Positions 60,860 to 61,208 of a stretch of DNA of 61,208 nt are shown here, one piece after another (position 1 is the stretch's first letter; each line of letters begins with the position of its first letter). A model generated the notes under the pieces. That model saw nothing but the letters and a program-made list of their open reading frames with translations. It searched no databases and had not been told where the DNA came from. Both the position numbers and the translations under genes were made by a program. Source of the stretch: Halieaceae bacterium (GTDB lineage Bacteria; Pseudomonadota; Gammaproteobacteria; Pseudomonadales; Halieaceae); NCBI GenBank assembly GCA_016744355.1, contig JADGEN010000011.1, positions 1 through 61,208 on the forward strand. Direction: 5' to 3'.

Positions 60860-61208
60860 TTAGCCTTCAAGGCTTGCAAACACCTTATCTCGAATTTCGT
60901 CCATGCCTCCAACACCGATAACTTTATGATATTCCGGCGCAGAGTCACCCGACATATTCTGATAAAAATCTACCAGTGGACTGGTTTGCTCGTGATAAAC
61001 CGACAGGCGGTTACGTACAGTTTCTTCTTTATCGTCATCACGCTGAATCAGAGGCTCACCGGTTTCGTCATCCAAACCTTCACTCGTAGGAGGATTGTGT
61101 TCGGTGTGGTAAATGCGTCCTGAACCGGGGTGCACCCTGCGTCCACTTAGCCGAGAAATAATTTCATTATCGTCAACCGCAACTTCCACCACATGATCTA
61201 TCTTAACC
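60860..61208 (-). CDS. adk: Adenylate kinase, 3' part only
   Basis: The window ends inside this gene, so only about the last 116 codons are present. They match the LID and C-terminal part of adenylate kinase: [36 protein letters not shown] and [16 protein letters not shown], ending in a short helix. The gene starts beyond 61208. It has its own terminator at 60822-60845. Confidence 0.96.
   Translation of the reverse strand, partial: VKIDHVVEVAVDDNEIISRLSGRRVHPGSGRIYHTEHNPPTSEGLDDETGEPLIQRDDDKEETVRNRLSVYHEQTSPLVDFYQNMSGDSAPEYHKVIGVGGMDEIRDKVFASLEG

Noticed and set aside
1-61208. tRNA, rRNA, CRISPR, transposon or prophage genes
   Set aside because: I looked for cloverleaf arms, direct-repeat arrays, transposase motifs and integrase or capsid proteins and saw none. 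Only short tandem repeats at 14205 and 60041 are present.

Overview
The window is an ordinary-looking chromosomal segment of about 50% GC from a Gram-negative gammaproteobacterium. Several features fit the marine Cellvibrionales/Spongiibacteraceae-Halieaceae group: a psp operon with PspF, the YdbH-YnbE-YdbL envelope set, a TonB-dependent receptor, a wax-ester synthase/DGAT, long-chain-type acyl-CoA dehydrogenases, an EthA-like Baeyer-Villiger monooxygenase and a PurC of about 370 residues. The taxonomic placement is inference from gene content only. I see no rRNA, tRNA, CRISPR array, prophage or insertion sequence. Housekeeping genes (purC, trpS, uppP, tsaB, mobA, adk) lie among many single-gene or two-gene transcription units.

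Region by region. 1-5.1 kb: a frameshifted PQQ-type sugar dehydrogenase, an orphan WYL regulator, small conserved proteins, a decayed outer-membrane-protein remnant, YtfJ and a Cof-type HAD phosphatase. 5.2-16.1 kb: a secreted beta-lactamase-fold serine hydrolase, an orphan FetB-like permease, an MFS transporter, WS/DGAT with a lysine-rich tail, a zinc metallopeptidase, a HerA-like ATPase, DUF808, a VOC protein and a two-domain universal stress protein. 16.2-22.4 kb (minus strand): a six-gene directon ydbH-ynbE-ydbL-lipase-like hydrolase-spmAB-araC. 22.6-26.8 kb: a DUF3014 protein, then a small membrane protein-pspA-pspB-pspC operon behind a recognisable sigma-54 promoter, divergent from pspF.

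26.8-40.8 kb is metabolic. A LuxR-type regulator is followed by a 22-bp palindrome and a succinate-semialdehyde dehydrogenase plus omega-aminotransferase pair. A peroxiredoxin has a good OxyR-like site upstream. A minus-strand operon encodes an aldehyde dehydrogenase, a glycerol kinase and a small membrane protein that resembles styrene-oxide isomerase. An LCAD-like acyl-CoA dehydrogenase, an AEC transporter and a second omega-aminotransferase divergent from a LysR regulator follow. 40.8-51.1 kb holds an AraC regulator divergent from the Baeyer-Villiger monooxygenase, an overlapping NUDIX/DUF3604 pair, a DUF442-type phosphatase, purC, a truncated haemoglobin, a 3-mercaptopyruvate sulfurtransferase-like rhodanese and a second, larger acyl-CoA dehydrogenase. 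51.2-61.2 kb holds a lipoprotein, a TonB receptor, trpS, a DUF3524 glycosyltransferase related to the queuosine-mannosyltransferase family, an M18 aminopeptidase, uppP-tsaB, mobA, a histone-H1/AlgP-like lysine-alanine protein with an 18-bp tandem repeat, and the 3' end of adk.

The least expected items are the styrene-oxide-isomerase-like protein in an operon with an aldehyde dehydrogenase and a glycerol kinase, the bacterial DUF3524 protein, the orphan CapW/BrxR-like regulator, and two unrelated proteins with repetitive lysine-rich tails. I found no clear multi-gene system of a completely unknown type.
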